A stretch of DNA of 64,000 bases from Lewinellaceae bacterium (GTDB lineage Bacteria > Bacteroidota > Bacteroidia > Chitinophagales > Saprospiraceae), in contig JACJXV010000004.1 in the NCBI GenBank assembly GCA_020636445.1, positions 1-64,000 of the forward strand, in the 5' to 3' direction. The notes below the pieces were generated by a model. The model searched no databases, was not told the DNA's origin, and saw nothing but the letters and a program-made list of their open reading frames with translations. Within the stretch, counting starts at the first letter, position 1, and every line of letters begins with the position of its first letter. Position numbers and translations under genes: made by a program. Positions 18,737 to 26,344 of this stretch are shown piece after piece.

Positions 18737-19843
18737 ATGAAAAAAATAAAGTTACTGATCGTTAGCGTAGGAAGCCTGGTTGGAAAGTGCATCCTGGACT
18801 GCATCGATTCACGGCGCGAACGGTTTCACGTCATTGGTATCAATAGCCTTGCGGAGAGCCCGATGAATTATCGGTGTGATGAAGTTTACCTTGCCCCTCC
18901 GATAAACGACGAACGCTTCGAGCCCTGGTTTCGGGATTTTGTGGCCCGTCAGCAACCCGATATAATCCTGCCGGGCAGAGATGACGATATTGTTTTTCTG
19001 GCAAACTTCCGGGCCAACACACCGGAATTGGAGGCGCGCATACCATGTGGACAACCCGGAATTGCCAAAATCATTCGGGATAAAGTGCTGACCTATCGCT
19101 GGGCCAAAACACATCAACTACCCTTTGCTGAAAGTCTCTGGTTTGACAGCGAGCCATCCCTGGAGATATTGACGGCGTTTGCCGAGCGTGTTGGTTTTCC
19201 GATTATTGCCAAACCCAAATTTGGATTTGGTTCACGAGGTGTTTTCATTCTCGACGACCACGAAGCGCTGGCAACGGTTGCTTTATCCCCGGAAACCATT
19301 TTTCAGGAATTCCTGGGGCCAGTACCCGATCTGTCGATCCCCAAGCAAATGCTTAAGCAAGGAGTTCCCTTGTTTTTTCAAGTGAATGACGATTTCCAGT
19401 ATGCCGCGCAAACCCTGATCCGCCCGGATGGGACCCGCACGCCTACCTTTATTTCTATAAGTAAAATGGTATTGGGAAGGCTTGAGCATTTCGCCCATCA
19501 TCAGGATGCTGCTATTGAGGCGCTTACTGAACAGTATTGCACGCAATTGTATAAGGATGGATGGGTGGGGCCGGTTAATCTGCAGTGTCGGCAGGATCGC
19601 CAGGGGGTATGGAAAGTACACGAGTTGAATCTTCGGTTCAGTGGGGGAACTTCCAGTCGGTTACTGTTGGGCTATGACGAAATAGGCAATCTGCTGGCTT
19701 CCTTTTACCCCGCCTTAGAGGTGCCGATCCATTCAACAGAAACACATCCTGATGACTATGTAGTTCGCTTTTTGAGCGACTACTACCTGTCCCATGCTGA
19801 TATTGGCGAACTACAAGCAAAAGGGCATTGGAAAAAATATTAA
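18737..19843 (+). CDS. ATP-grasp enzyme, carbamoyl-phosphate-synthase-like
   Basis: A 368-residue protein from the ATG at 18737 (a GTG three bases upstream is also possible). The N-terminal Rossmann-like pre-ATP-grasp domain has L-L-I-V-S-V-G-S-L-V-G-K. The ATP-grasp fold shows P-I-I-A-K-P-K-F-G-F-G-S-R-G-V as ATP-binding loop and a metal-binding end E-L-N-L-R-F-S-G-G-T-S-S-R. Such enzymes ligate a carboxylate to an amine or thiol through an acyl phosphate. The gene is packed into the operon: 4 bases behind the ThDP enzyme and overlapping the epimerase by 16 bases. The product of the pathway is unknown. Confidence 0.85.
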   Translation: MKKIKLLIVSVGSLVGKCILDCIDSRRERFHVIGINSLAESPMNYRCDEVYLAPPINDERFEPWFRDFVARQQPDIILPGRDDDIVFLANFRANTPELEARIPCGQPGIAKIIRDKVLTYRWAKTHQLPFAESLWFDSEPSLEILTAFAERVGFPIIAKPKFGFGSRGVFILDDHEALATVALSPETIFQEFLGPVPDLSIPKQMLKQGVPLFFQVNDDFQYAAQTLIRPDGTRTPTFISISKMVLGRLEHFAHHQDAAIEALTEQYCTQLYKDGWVGPVNLQCRQDRQGVWKVHELNLRFSGGTSSRLLLGYDEIGNLLASFYPALEVPIHSTETHPDDYVVRFLSDYYLSHADIGELQAKGHWKKY

Positions 19844-20649
19844 TTACCGGCAGCTCAGGGTTCATTGGGCAGGCCGTCCGGGAAGCACTGGCAAACGACT
19901 ATGAAGTCGTGCCTTTACCGGGTCGCTTGCATGAAATTCAGCAGCAGTCCATCGATGTAGATGGGGTTGTGCACGTTGCCGGGGCCTTACGTCATCGCCC
20001 GGATGCGTTTTATGCTGCTAATGCCCTGGGTACGCAGCAATTGCTGGCCGGTTTATGTAAACCCACTCCCGTGGTGTATATCTCCAGCCGGGGGGTATAT
20101 CAAATAAGCGATGACCCCTTAACCGAGGATTCCCCCGTAGGGCCTGAGGATGCCTATGGGCAAACGAAATTACTGGGGGAAAAAGCAGTTGTCGAGAGCG
20201 GAAATCCCTATTTGATTCTGCGGCCTACGGCTGTATTTGGAAAAAGTGTCAACAGCCTGGGCGTTACCTACATTGATCAGGCTTTGCGCAGGATGGTTCG
20301 CCACACGCCGGTTTCCTTGTATACACCCGACCGCCTGCATGATTATCTTTATGTTCGCGACCTAGCCAAGATCATTCGGGCTTTGCTGAACAAGCCTGTT
20401 CAGTGGAACCAGGTCTACAACATCTCAGGCATTCCCGGCTCCCTCCACGACTTCATCAGATTGGCGGGAGATATGGTTGCTGCCCGAATGGGGTTTAACC
20501 CGGAAATCGAAGTTATCCCCGGCCCTCCGCCCCGCGCGCCCATTATGAAGCATGATAAACTCCTTGGTGCGTTTCCCGATACTACATTCACCGCCCCGGC
20601 ATGGGTCTTTCAGGAAATGATTGACTGGATCATTCAGGACGAAAATTAA
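19828..20649 (+). CDS. NAD-dependent epimerase/dehydratase (extended SDR)
   Basis: A 273-residue extended short-chain dehydrogenase. The cofactor loop is G8-S-S-G-F-I-G14, the catalytic Y110-x3-K114 lies in D-A-Y-G-Q-T-K-L-L-G-E-K, and the serine is probably in Y-I-S-S-R-G-V-Y (S86/S87). The C-terminal part carries H-D-Y-L-Y-V-R-D-L-A-K, typical of sugar-nucleotide epimerases. The start is a TTG that overlaps the ATP-grasp gene by 16 bases; the next ATG would remove the cofactor-binding loop. With the two genes upstream it forms a tightly coupled operon; the family acts on nucleotide sugars, which hints at but does not prove a sugar product. Confidence 0.87.
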   Translation: MEKILITGSSGFIGQAVREALANDYEVVPLPGRLHEIQQQSIDVDGVVHVAGALRHRPDAFYAANALGTQQLLAGLCKPTPVVYISSRGVYQISDDPLTEDSPVGPEDAYGQTKLLGEKAVVESGNPYLILRPTAVFGKSVNSLGVTYIDQALRRMVRHTPVSLYTPDRLHDYLYVRDLAKIIRALLNKPVQWNQVYNISGIPGSLHDFIRLAGDMVAARMGFNPEIEVIPGPPPRAPIMKHDKLLGAFPDTTFTAPAWVFQEMIDWIIQDEN

Positions 20650-20955
20650 CCCCGACTAAGCTACTCTGTATAAACTCCTCTCAATCCCGTCTCGCTTGGG
20701 TCCAGGGTAAACCCTATTAGGTTCGGCAAATTGGCTGCAAAGGCTATCTCATAAGCACTGGCTAAGGGTGATGGCTCCAGAACAAGAAGAGAATTCCCCT
20801 ATTGTGACGGACTTTTCGGATATTGTTGAAGTGGAATTACTGGCCATTGGCGAAAATACCCGCATGCGTAATTTCGCAAACACCATTAATCCCAATGAAA
20901 CATATTGCCATCGCTTTCAACACGGATTGCAATTCATTAACCATCCATGCGCCTT

Positions 20956-22122
20956 ATGAAAAACCTGACACCCACGATGATACCTGGCCTTTTGTTATTA
21001 GCGATAGCAGTTGTGTTGGTCCAATGCAAAAGTGAAAAGAAGCCCCCCTCCAGCGCGGCTTTTTTTGAGGTTCGCAAAACAACTTATGGAACAACCCCCG
21101 ATGGGCAGTCCGTTGACCAATACACGTTGGTCAATGGAACGGGTATGGAAGTAACGGTAATTACGTACGGTGGAATCATTACCCGCTGGACTGCTCCGGA
21201 TAAGGACGGGAATTATGACAACGTTGTGCTGGGGTTCGATAACCTGGGGCAGTATGTGGCCAAAACCCCGTACTTCGGCGCCATCATTGGCCGTTATGGC
21301 AACCGAATTGCCAAGGGACAATTTTCGCTGGCTGGTAAAACCTATCAACTGGAAACGAACAATGGGCCCAATCACCTGCATGGTGGCGTAAAAGGCTTCG
21401 ACAAGGTAGTGTGGACCGCCTCGCCTCAGCAGACCGATACGACGGCATCGCTGGTCCTGACCTACCTAAGCAAGGATGGTGAAGGCGGTTATCCTGGCAA
21501 TTTATCCTGTACTGTAACCTATACCCTGACGGCTACCGATGCACTGAAGGTGACCTACCAGGCCTCCACGGACAAGGAAACGATCGTCAACCTTACCCAA
21601 CATAGCTATTTCAACCTTTCCGGGAATTTCAAGAAAACCATCCTCGATCACGAATTGATGCTGGCGGCCGATAATTATCTGCCCGTGGATACTACCCTAA
21701 TACCTACCGGCACGATTACTCCGGTAGCAGGAACGCCTTTTGATTTTACCACCGCCAAAGCGATCGGTCGGGATATTGATATTGCCGATGACCAACTGAC
21801 GAAAGGCAAGGGCTATGATCATTGCTGGGTGCTGAATCCGGCCGATGGCCTGCGCACGGTAGCAAGTGTTGTTCACCCTGCTACGGGGCGGCAGCTGGAG
21901 ATCATAACCGATGAACCCGGGCTCCAGTTTTACTGCGGCAATTTCCTGAACGGTACGTTACCGATGCCCGGAGGCGGGACTTATGGTTATCGAACCGGTT
22001 TCTGCCTGGAAACTCAGCACTACCCCGATTCTCCAAACCAACCTGCATTTCCCTCGGTGATACTTCGCCCTGGAGAGCAATATACTACTACAACCATTTT
22101 CCAATTCTCAGTAGCTAAGTGA
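20956..22122 (+). CDS. Aldose 1-epimerase (galactose mutarotase), secreted lipoprotein
   Basis: A 388-residue protein from the ATG at 20956 (one at 20947 is possible). The N-terminus has a hydrophobic signal with a likely lipid-acceptor cysteine in V-V-L-V-Q-C-K-S; the Gln before Cys is unusual for a lipobox. The mutarotase fold follows, with N-H-L-H-G-G, the acid/base histidine in L-T-Q-H-S-Y-F-N-L-S-G, and the catalytic glutamate in C-L-E-T-Q-H-Y-P-D-S-P-N. It interconverts alpha and beta anomers of aldoses, here likely in the periplasm or outer membrane. It stands alone between the ThDP operon and a gap with a degraded gene. Confidence 0.93.
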   Translation: MKNLTPTMIPGLLLLAIAVVLVQCKSEKKPPSSAAFFEVRKTTYGTTPDGQSVDQYTLVNGTGMEVTVITYGGIITRWTAPDKDGNYDNVVLGFDNLGQYVAKTPYFGAIIGRYGNRIAKGQFSLAGKTYQLETNNGPNHLHGGVKGFDKVVWTASPQQTDTTASLVLTYLSKDGEGGYPGNLSCTVTYTLTATDALKVTYQASTDKETIVNLTQHSYFNLSGNFKKTILDHELMLAADNYLPVDTTLIPTGTITPVAGTPFDFTTAKAIGRDIDIADDQLTKGKGYDHCWVLNPADGLRTVASVVHPATGRQLEIITDEPGLQFYCGNFLNGTLPMPGGGTYGYRTGFCLETQHYPDSPNQPAFPSVILRPGEQYTTTTIFQFSVAK

Positions 22123-22444
22123 TCCTGTTATTTACTTCTCTCTGAAGGCTTTCACACCCATCATGAAGTAATCTCTGGGCGGGTAGCGTGTAATCCAGGT
22201 CCAAATTACGAGGTATTGTCGTATCACTCTCCAGCACATGGTTGAGCTCTACCGATGTTGTTTCAGGCTTGTACTCCGGGCCATGATTCCTTTCAAAGAC
22301 CACTAATTTTAACGGCCTGCGCATCACTTTACCCCACGGTTTCGATCTCCCTTCCGGCATTAACCTTAATTAACCTAACCTCGGTTTAACTTTTTCCGCG
22401 GGGCATAGTCCAAGGGGTAATTATTTGATCAAAATCCTACAATA
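22123..22444. other. 322-bp intergenic region
   Basis: The left part holds a coding-like minus-strand remnant (listed separately). The right part, from about 22361, holds the promoter region of the Spy-like gene; it is AT-rich (TTAACCTTAATTAACCTAACC) but no -33/-7 pair is certain. Confidence 0.4.
22132..22360 (-). pseudogene. Possible 3' remnant of an unidentified gene
   Basis: A minus-strand frame begins M-P-E-G-R-S-K-P-W-G and reaches I-P-R-N-L-D-L-D-Y-T, where a one-base shift would continue as R-Y-P-P-R-D-Y-F-M-M-G-V-K-A-F-R-E-K to a stop at 22132-22134. The unshifted frame runs on to overlap the mutarotase stop. The C-terminal sequence looks like protein, so this is likely a frameshifted gene end. 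I do not recognise the family. Confidence 0.35.
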
Positions 22445-23275
22445 ATGAACAAGAACCGTCTGTATCTGCTAGTGATTGCCCTGCTTTGGGGTGGTTTTTT
22501 ACTAGCCCAGCAACCACCTGCCAACAACCGTCCTGAGCAGGCTGAAAAAATGCGCAGCACCCTGAACCTGACTCCTGAACAGGAAGTTGCCCTGAAGGAA
22601 CTTCGCGCAGCTACCCAGGAGCAAATGCAAAAGCTGCGCCAGGAAAATGGCGTGAGCAAAGAGGAACGGCAGGCTACCGTCAAAGGTATTTTGGACCGCC
22701 AGCGCTCGGAAATTCAACGTATCCTGACGGAAGAGCAGTTTGTTCAGTGGGAAACCCTGCAGCAAAACCGGATGGAGCAGCGCCGCCAGGGACAGGGCCC
22801 TCAGGGACCGGAACGCCATGCCAACGCTGACCGGAAGGCTATGAAAGCCTATGTCGAAAAGGAAATGCTGCCTACCCTACGGCAACAACGAGCAAAGTTA
22901 GACGCCAAAATCAGCCCGGAAGACAAAGCTACCCTGGCAGCACTGCGGGAATCGGGAAAGGCCGCTAAGGAAGCTCACCAAAAAGGGCAAGGCACACCTC
23001 CTGATCCGGCAGCACGTGCCGCTCACCAGGAAACAATGAAGGCCCTTGTCGCCAAATACGGTGCGGATATTGATGCCCTGTTGGCTGAAATTCAGCCCCA
23101 GATCGAAACCTGGAAGGCGAACCTGCGCGAAATGAGCGCTACCCCACCGCCACCTCCCGGCCAGCCAGGTCAGGAACAAATGCGCAGAAAGCCACAACAA
23201 GGAGCGCCGGGCCCACAGGGGAATAACCCCGGTCGTCGATTGCTTAGCAAGGGTGGGTTTTTACTGCTGAGCTAG
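22445..23275 (+). CDS. Spy/CpxP-like periplasmic protein
   Basis: A 276-residue exported protein with signal peptide M-N-K-N-R-L-Y-L-L-V-I-A-L-L-W-G-G-F-L-L. The rest is almost all alpha-helix and rich in Gln, Arg, Glu and Ala. Two related helical units occur: L-N-L-T-P-E-Q-E-V-A-L-K-E-L-R with I-L-T-E-E-Q in the first half, and I-S-P-E-D-K-A-T-L-A-A-L-R in the second. The L-T-P-E-Q and L-T-E-E-Q elements are the L-T-x-x-Q type found in Spy and CpxP, which are periplasmic chaperones. A proline/glycine-rich tail (about 230-265) precedes a short hydrophobic end. Its stop is followed by a strong terminator. Confidence 0.72.
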   Translation: MNKNRLYLLVIALLWGGFLLAQQPPANNRPEQAEKMRSTLNLTPEQEVALKELRAATQEQMQKLRQENGVSKEERQATVKGILDRQRSEIQRILTEEQFVQWETLQQNRMEQRRQGQGPQGPERHANADRKAMKAYVEKEMLPTLRQQRAKLDAKISPEDKATLAALRESGKAAKEAHQKGQGTPPDPAARAAHQETMKALVAKYGADIDALLAEIQPQIETWKANLREMSATPPPPPGQPGQEQMRRKPQQGAPGPQGNNPGRRLLSKGGFLLLS

Positions 23276-23305
23276 GCTTTTTCCAGCATCACCGAGCGGA
23301 TGCCT

Positions 23306-23345
23306 AACCCTGCAGGAGGAGAGAAAACTCCTGCAGGGTTTTTTA
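23306..23345 (+). terminator. Rho-independent terminator
   Basis: AACCCTGCAGGAG (23306-23318) pairs perfectly with CTCCTGCAGGGTT (23328-23340) across a 9-base loop, followed directly by a T-run (23339-23345). It lies 30 bases behind the Spy-like gene. This is the clearest intrinsic terminator in the window. Confidence 0.92.
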
Positions 23346-23568
23346 TTGGGTGCTACGGAAGGCAGGTTATAGAAGCCCCAGTTGCACGCTTTTTGTTCCT
23401 ACCAGTAGCCGTCGTTTTTCTATTGACCCTCAAGGATTATCCTTTGATAGTCAACAGCTAAAGATTTCGTGTATGGCTATTCCTGATAAGGGGAAATCTG
23501 TGGGCAGGTGGCAGGGACCATGCCTTTTATGTATTTTGGGGCATTGCTAAGAAAATAAGGTATTGTCC

Positions 23569-25128
23569 ATGCTTGTGAAAACCTTTGCCAGTGCTGTTCA
23601 TGGCGTTGATGCCCGTACGATCACGGTGGAAGTCAACTCCGGGGGGCAACCTGTCGCCGGAACGAATTTCTATTACATGGTCGGCCTGCCCGACAGTGCC
23701 GTACGGGAAGGATTTCAGCGAATTGAAGCCGCTATCAGCAATACCGGCTACCGAATGCCGCGGGCAAAAACGATCGTCAACCTGGCTCCTGCCGATATTC
23801 GGAAGGAAGGTTCTGCTTATGATCTGCCTATTGCCGTAGGCATTCTGGCGGCCAGTAAACAAATTGGCGGAGAGTCACGCCTGGAAGAGTACCTGCTCAT
23901 GGGCGAATTATCGTTAGATGGCACCCTACGACCCATTAAGGGGGCTCTTCCCATCGCTATCCAGGCACGTCGTGAAAAATATAAAGGCCTGATCCTGCCC
24001 AAAGGCAATGCCCGCGAGGCGGCAATTGTCAACGACATAGACGTTTATGGGGTGGAGAATTTGCGGGAGGCTATTGATTTTTTGAATACAGGGAATGGCA
24101 TCTCGCCTACCTTTGTGGAGACGCGCGACGAGTTTTTCCAAAATCGCAGTAATTACCAGGTCGATTTTGCAGATGTCAAAGGACAGGAAAACATTAAGCG
24201 GTCCCTGGAAATAGCCGCAGCCGGCGGGCATAACGCTATTTTGATTGGCCCACCGGGAGCGGGGAAGACAATGCTGGCAAGGCGCATGCCCACGATCCTG
24301 CCGCCTTTGTCCCTTCAGGAAGCACTGGAAACTACCAAAATTCACTCGGTAGCCGGGGTCTTGCCCCCGGAATCAGCACTGGTAACCACCCGTCCTTTTC
24401 GCGCGCCTCATCATACCATAAGCGATGTAGCTATGGTAGGCGGCGGATCAAACCCCATGCCCGGCGAGATATCGCTGGCGCACCATGGCGTCTTGTTCCT
24501 CGATGAACTACCGGAATTCAAGCGTAGTGTGCTGGAAGTGTTGCGGCAACCCATGGAAGAACGCCGGGTGTCTATTTCCCGGGCCAAAGTTTCGGTTGAT
24601 TATCCCGCCGGCTTTATGCTCATCGCTTCGATGAACCCCTGCCCATGCGGTTATTACAACCACCCGGAAAAAGAGTGTGTCTGCGCTCCGGGGGTAGTCA
24701 AGCGATACCTGACCCGGATCTCGGGGCCCCTGCTTGATCGCATTGATCTACACGTGGAAGTTACCCCCGTGTCGTATGATGAGCTGGCGAGTACGGAGCG
24801 CCCGGCGGAATCCAGCGCCGACATTGTCGCGCGGGTTATTCGCGCCCGGGAAATTCAGGCAGAGCGCTACCGCGATTTACCGGATGTGTTCTGCAATGCC
24901 CAAATGCCCGGCAGCATGGTACGCGAGATCTGTGCCGTCGACCAGGCGGGACTGCTATTAGTCAAAAAAGCAATGGAGAAGCTACAGCTTTCCGCCCGGG
25001 CCTACGACCGGATCCTCAAAGTAGCCCGCACAGCCGCTGATTTATCGGGCAGCGAGAATATTAAAATCGAGCATCTGGCGGAAGCTATTCACTTCAGGTC
25101 CCTGGATCGCGAGGGATGGGCGGGTTAG
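23569..25128 (+). CDS. YifB/ComM-family Mg-chelatase-like AAA+ ATPase
   Basis: A 519-residue protein starting at the ATG at 23569 (M-L-V-K-T-F-A-S-A-V-H-G-V). The first 170 or so residues are a Lon-S16-like domain, the middle holds the AAA+ module with Walker A G-P-P-G-A-G-K-T at residues 227-234, Walker B V-L-F-L-D-E-L-P-E-F, and a zinc-finger-like C-P-C-G-Y-Y-N-H-P-E-K-E-C-V-C, then the Mg-chelatase C-terminal helical domain. In naturally competent bacteria the homologue ComM is a helicase for branch migration during transformation. The 3' end overlaps the convergent Fic gene by 35 bases. Confidence 0.94.
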   Translation: MLVKTFASAVHGVDARTITVEVNSGGQPVAGTNFYYMVGLPDSAVREGFQRIEAAISNTGYRMPRAKTIVNLAPADIRKEGSAYDLPIAVGILAASKQIGGESRLEEYLLMGELSLDGTLRPIKGALPIAIQARREKYKGLILPKGNAREAAIVNDIDVYGVENLREAIDFLNTGNGISPTFVETRDEFFQNRSNYQVDFADVKGQENIKRSLEIAAAGGHNAILIGPPGAGKTMLARRMPTILPPLSLQEALETTKIHSVAGVLPPESALVTTRPFRAPHHTISDVAMVGGGSNPMPGEISLAHHGVLFLDELPEFKRSVLEVLRQPMEERRVSISRAKVSVDYPAGFMLIASMNPCPCGYYNHPEKECVCAPGVVKRYLTRISGPLLDRIDLHVEVTPVSYDELASTERPAESSADIVARVIRAREIQAERYRDLPDVFCNAQMPGSMVREICAVDQAGLLLVKKAMEKLQLSARAYDRILKVARTAADLSGSENIKIEHLAEAIHFRSLDREGWAG

Positions 25129-26245
25129 GTGCTTTCTCGTCGTTAATGGGTAAATTATAGCGAGTGCTTTTTCCTTGCCCCTTGACAACCAGGGCACCTA
25201 TGGCTGTCAGTTGTTGTAAATCACGTGTAGCTGTCGCCTTGGATGTCTGGGTAATGGCCATATACTTTTTCGCACTCATGCCGCCAGTGAAACCCTCAGG
25301 GCCTGCAGCAAACATGCGGTTAAGGGCTTTTTCCTGCCGGGAATTAAGCGTCGTCGCGAATTTGTCGAAAAAATGAACCTTAGCTAACGTAAACTCGATT
25401 TGGTTAGTCGCCAGCTGTTGAGCTTCCAACACCGTGTTAATAAAATACTGGATCCATGCCGTGATTTCATTGGATCGCTGAGCTGATTTCAATGCTTCAT
25501 AATAGGCTTTGCGGTCTCTTTCAATTGCGGATGACAAGCTTAGGATAACGGGACTTTTATATCCTTGCGAAAGCGCCTTTTCGGAAATGGCTCTGCCAAT
25601 TCGGCCATTACCATCTTCAAAAGGATGGATGCTTTCAAAATATACATGGGCAAGAGCCGCCCGAACCGGAGGGTGAAGAATAGCGTTAGAGTTGCCCGGC
25701 GCAGTTTGATTAAACCAATAGATAAATCTTTCCATTTCGGGCTGCACCCGGAGAGAAGAAGGAGCTTCAAAGTGTATAACTTCTTTACCTAATGGGCCAG
25801 AAATAACTTGCATTGGCTCTTGTCCTGAACGCCACTGCCCAGCCTGAATTCTGGGGTAGGATTCCATCATTAACCGATGCCATTCAAATAGCATTTCCTG
25901 AGTCAATGGTGCAGCATAGGATTCTCTTACCGCTACTAATAAACGAGCGATTCCTTCTGCTCTTTTGTCTTTTATTTGCTCGGGAAACCGATTGAGACCT
26001 AAATTATTTCGAATAGAAGAAAGAACATCCTCTCTGCTAAGCATTTCCCCTTCAATAGCAAAACTCTTTACCGCTTCTGCAACCATGATTTCCAGTAAGG
26101 ACTGTTCCTGCATACCCACCGATAAGCCCTTTTGGAGGCCTGTAATCATGCCCTGGTTTTTGGCAGAGAGCAGTAGTGATTCCTCTATTTTCGAGAGATC
26201 ATAACGGAAGTTAGGCCAGTCCTTTTGTTCCCAATTGTAAGTCAT
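25094..26245 (-). CDS. Fic-family AMPylase with DUF4172 and C-terminal winged helix
   Basis: A 383-residue protein. The N-terminal DUF4172 region includes an inhibitory helix motif S61-F-A-I-E65-G66, matching (S/T)-x3-E-(G/N) of class II Fic proteins. The catalytic Fic motif is intact: H207-P-F-E-D-G-N-G-R-I-G-R218. The C-terminal part (about 315-375) is a winged helix with I-T-Q-T-S-K-A-T-A-T-R-D-L-Q-Q-L. Fic enzymes transfer AMP from ATP to protein hydroxyls; residue E65 should hold the enzyme off until released. A striking palindromic repeat sits directly against the start codon, so autoregulation by the winged helix is an obvious hypothesis. No toxin/antitoxin partner gene is adjacent. 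Confidence 0.93.
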   Translation of the reverse strand: MTYNWEQKDWPNFRYDLSKIEESLLLSAKNQGMITGLQKGLSVGMQEQSLLEIMVAEAVKSFAIEGEMLSREDVLSSIRNNLGLNRFPEQIKDKRAEGIARLLVAVRESYAAPLTQEMLFEWHRLMMESYPRIQAGQWRSGQEPMQVISGPLGKEVIHFEAPSSLRVQPEMERFIYWFNQTAPGNSNAILHPPVRAALAHVYFESIHPFEDGNGRIGRAISEKALSQGYKSPVILSLSSAIERDRKAYYEALKSAQRSNEITAWIQYFINTVLEAQQLATNQIEFTLAKVHFFDKFATTLNSRQEKALNRMFAAGPEGFTGGMSAKKYMAITQTSKATATRDLQQLTAIGALVVKGQGKSTRYNLPINDEKAPNPPIPRDPGT

Positions 26246-26316
26246 GAGCCGAAAAAATCATTTATTCGGCTCAAATATACACTTATTTTGAGCCGAATAA
26301 AACCCCAAATCGGCTC
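26246..26316 (-). promoter_or_regulatory. Double inverted-repeat operator upstream of Fic gene
   Basis: Four 6-bp half-sites follow each other: GAGCCG 26246-26251, CGGCTC 26267-26272, GAGCCG 26290-26295, CGGCTC 26311-26316. Each outer pair is spaced by exactly 15 bases and the middle pair by 17. The inner pair extends to a perfect 14-bp repeat, TTATTCGGCTCAAA (26262-26275) against TTTGAGCCGAATAA (26287-26300). The first half-site touches the Fic start codon. Spacing and position fit a repressor-binding array. Confidence 0.75.
26272..26279 (-). promoter_or_regulatory. Bacteroidota -7 box for Fic gene
   Basis: On the minus strand TATATTTG matches the TAnnTTTG element recognised by the Bacteroidota primary sigma factor. 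It overlaps the inner palindrome of the operator, so binding there would block transcription. No good -33 TTG is visible at the usual 19-21 bp distance. Confidence 0.55.
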
Positions 26317-26344
26317 AAAGGAGATCCACTATTGCTTGTACAGT

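Noticed and set aside
20768..20959. 63-codon plus-strand frame upstream of the mutarotase
   Set aside because: No motif and it runs into the next gene's start; more likely leader region.
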